Below, one piece after another: positions 44,079 to 44,392 of a stretch of DNA of 44,392 bases. Position numbers and translations under genes: made by a program. The stretch is from NCBI RefSeq assembly GCF_000349205.1, contig NZ_APHR01000006.1:32-44423 (forward strand). The letters run 5' to 3'. A model generated the notes under the pieces. The model made no database searches and had not been told where the DNA came from. It worked only from the letters and a program-made list of their open reading frames with translations. The first letter of the stretch is position 1, and each line of letters opens with the position of its first letter. The DNA is from Methylophaga lonarensis MPL (lineage in GTDB: Bacteria > Pseudomonadota > Gammaproteobacteria > Nitrosococcales > Methylophagaceae).

Positions 44079-44392
44079 CTAGAAAAGCAGTGTGGTCGGA
44101 TCTGGATGTGGTGTTTTGGTTTTCAGCAGCTTGTAGGCACTGACACAGCGCACAATCAACCAGATTGCCCAGGTGGCCAGTATCAGAAATCCGATACCAC
44201 CCATCGACATGGTCATCCAGCCTGCAATCAGCAGTAACAGGGTTATCCAGAAAGTACGAATCTGAAATTCGTAATGGGATTTGAGCCAATCAGGCGCCTC
44301 TGCTTTGTGGGTATAGGCGACGACGACACCTATCAGCGTCAGCAGGTAGATGATAATGCCTGCCATATAGAAGATGTAAGACCAGATCCGTA
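44079..44392 (-). CDS. DUF4870/Tic20-like membrane protein, N-terminus beyond the window
   Basis: The frame stays open past its first in-window ATG (44366) to the window edge, reading RIWSYIFY before MAGIIIYLLTLIGVVVAY, so the protein is probably cut here. Three or more membrane segments are visible: IIIYLLTLIGVVVAYTH, FQIRTFWITLLLLIAGWM and the following one to about residue 75. WLKSHYEFQIRTFWI is the family hallmark seen in DUF4870-type proteins. Function unknown. Confidence 0.7.
   Translation of the reverse strand, partial: RIWSYIFYMAGIIIYLLTLIGVVVAYTHKAEAPDWLKSHYEFQIRTFWITLLLLIAGWMTMSMGGIGFLILATWAIWLIVRCVSAYKLLKTKTPHPDPTTLLF

Noticed and set aside
44066-44080. Hairpin AGCCG/CGGCT between the dehydrogenase and the edge gene
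   Set aside because: Five-pair stem without a T-run on either strand; too weak to call a terminator.

Overview
The window is a dense stretch of chromosome, with roughly half GC by eye, from a gammaproteobacterium. The evidence is the gene orders pepP-ubiH-ubiI, zapA followed by 6S RNA, rpsB-tsf-pyrH-frr-uppS-cdsA-dxr-rseP-bamA-skp-lpxD-fabZ-lpxA, bamB-der, and the fabA-fabB pair. Lipopolysaccharide and Bam genes show a Gram-negative envelope. The genus cannot be fixed from sequence alone; a free-living aquatic or methylotroph-like lineage is only a guess. No insertion sequence, phage gene, CRISPR array, tRNA or rRNA was seen, and no gene-free stretch exceeds about 280 bases (the longest is the map/rpsB gap).

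Positions 1-5.5 kb: a minus-strand run of trxA, uvrD, a lipoprotein-type TRAP solute-binding protein, an unknown 83-residue protein, a DUF411 protein and an EamA-type transporter. The solute-binding, 83-residue and DUF411 genes are joined by TAATG stop/start overlaps. Positions 5.6-7.9 kb: rhlB, an uncharacterised 112-residue ORF and a lipoprotein, overlapping in series on the plus strand. Positions 7.9-12.2 kb: ubiI-like, ubiH, pepP and a UPF0149 (YgfB) gene on the minus strand, making ubiquinone-ring hydroxylases and a proline peptidase. Positions 12.2-13.0 kb: a ZapB-like coiled coil, zapA and 6S RNA on the plus strand. Positions 13.0-17.1 kb, minus strand: a BLUF blue-light sensor, glnD and map.

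Positions 17.2-32.97 kb: a long plus-strand block for translation (S2, EF-Ts, ribosome recycling), UMP kinase, isoprenoid and phospholipid precursors (dxr, uppS, cdsA), envelope assembly (rseP, bamA, skp, bamB) and lipid A or fatty acid synthesis (lpxD, fabZ, lpxA), then yfgM, bamB and der. The rpsB leader looks like an S2 autoregulatory leader. The usual lpxB does not follow lpxA; the yfgM-bamB-der block is joined there instead.

Positions 33.4-39.0 kb: a LapB/LapC/LapE-like type I secretion locus with a LuxR-type regulator whose receiver domain has lost its phosphorylation site. The ABC exporter gene carries a one-base frameshift near 34383. No secreted adhesin is present in the window. Positions 39.1-44.4 kb: fabA-fabB with strong terminators on both sides, a small unknown gene, an esterase, a MazG-like pyrophosphohydrolase, purU, a short-chain dehydrogenase, and a membrane protein cut by the window edge.

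The most unusual items are the frameshifted exporter with its degenerate regulator, the coupled TRAP/DUF411 cassette, and the BLUF gene with a possible pseudoknot in its leader.
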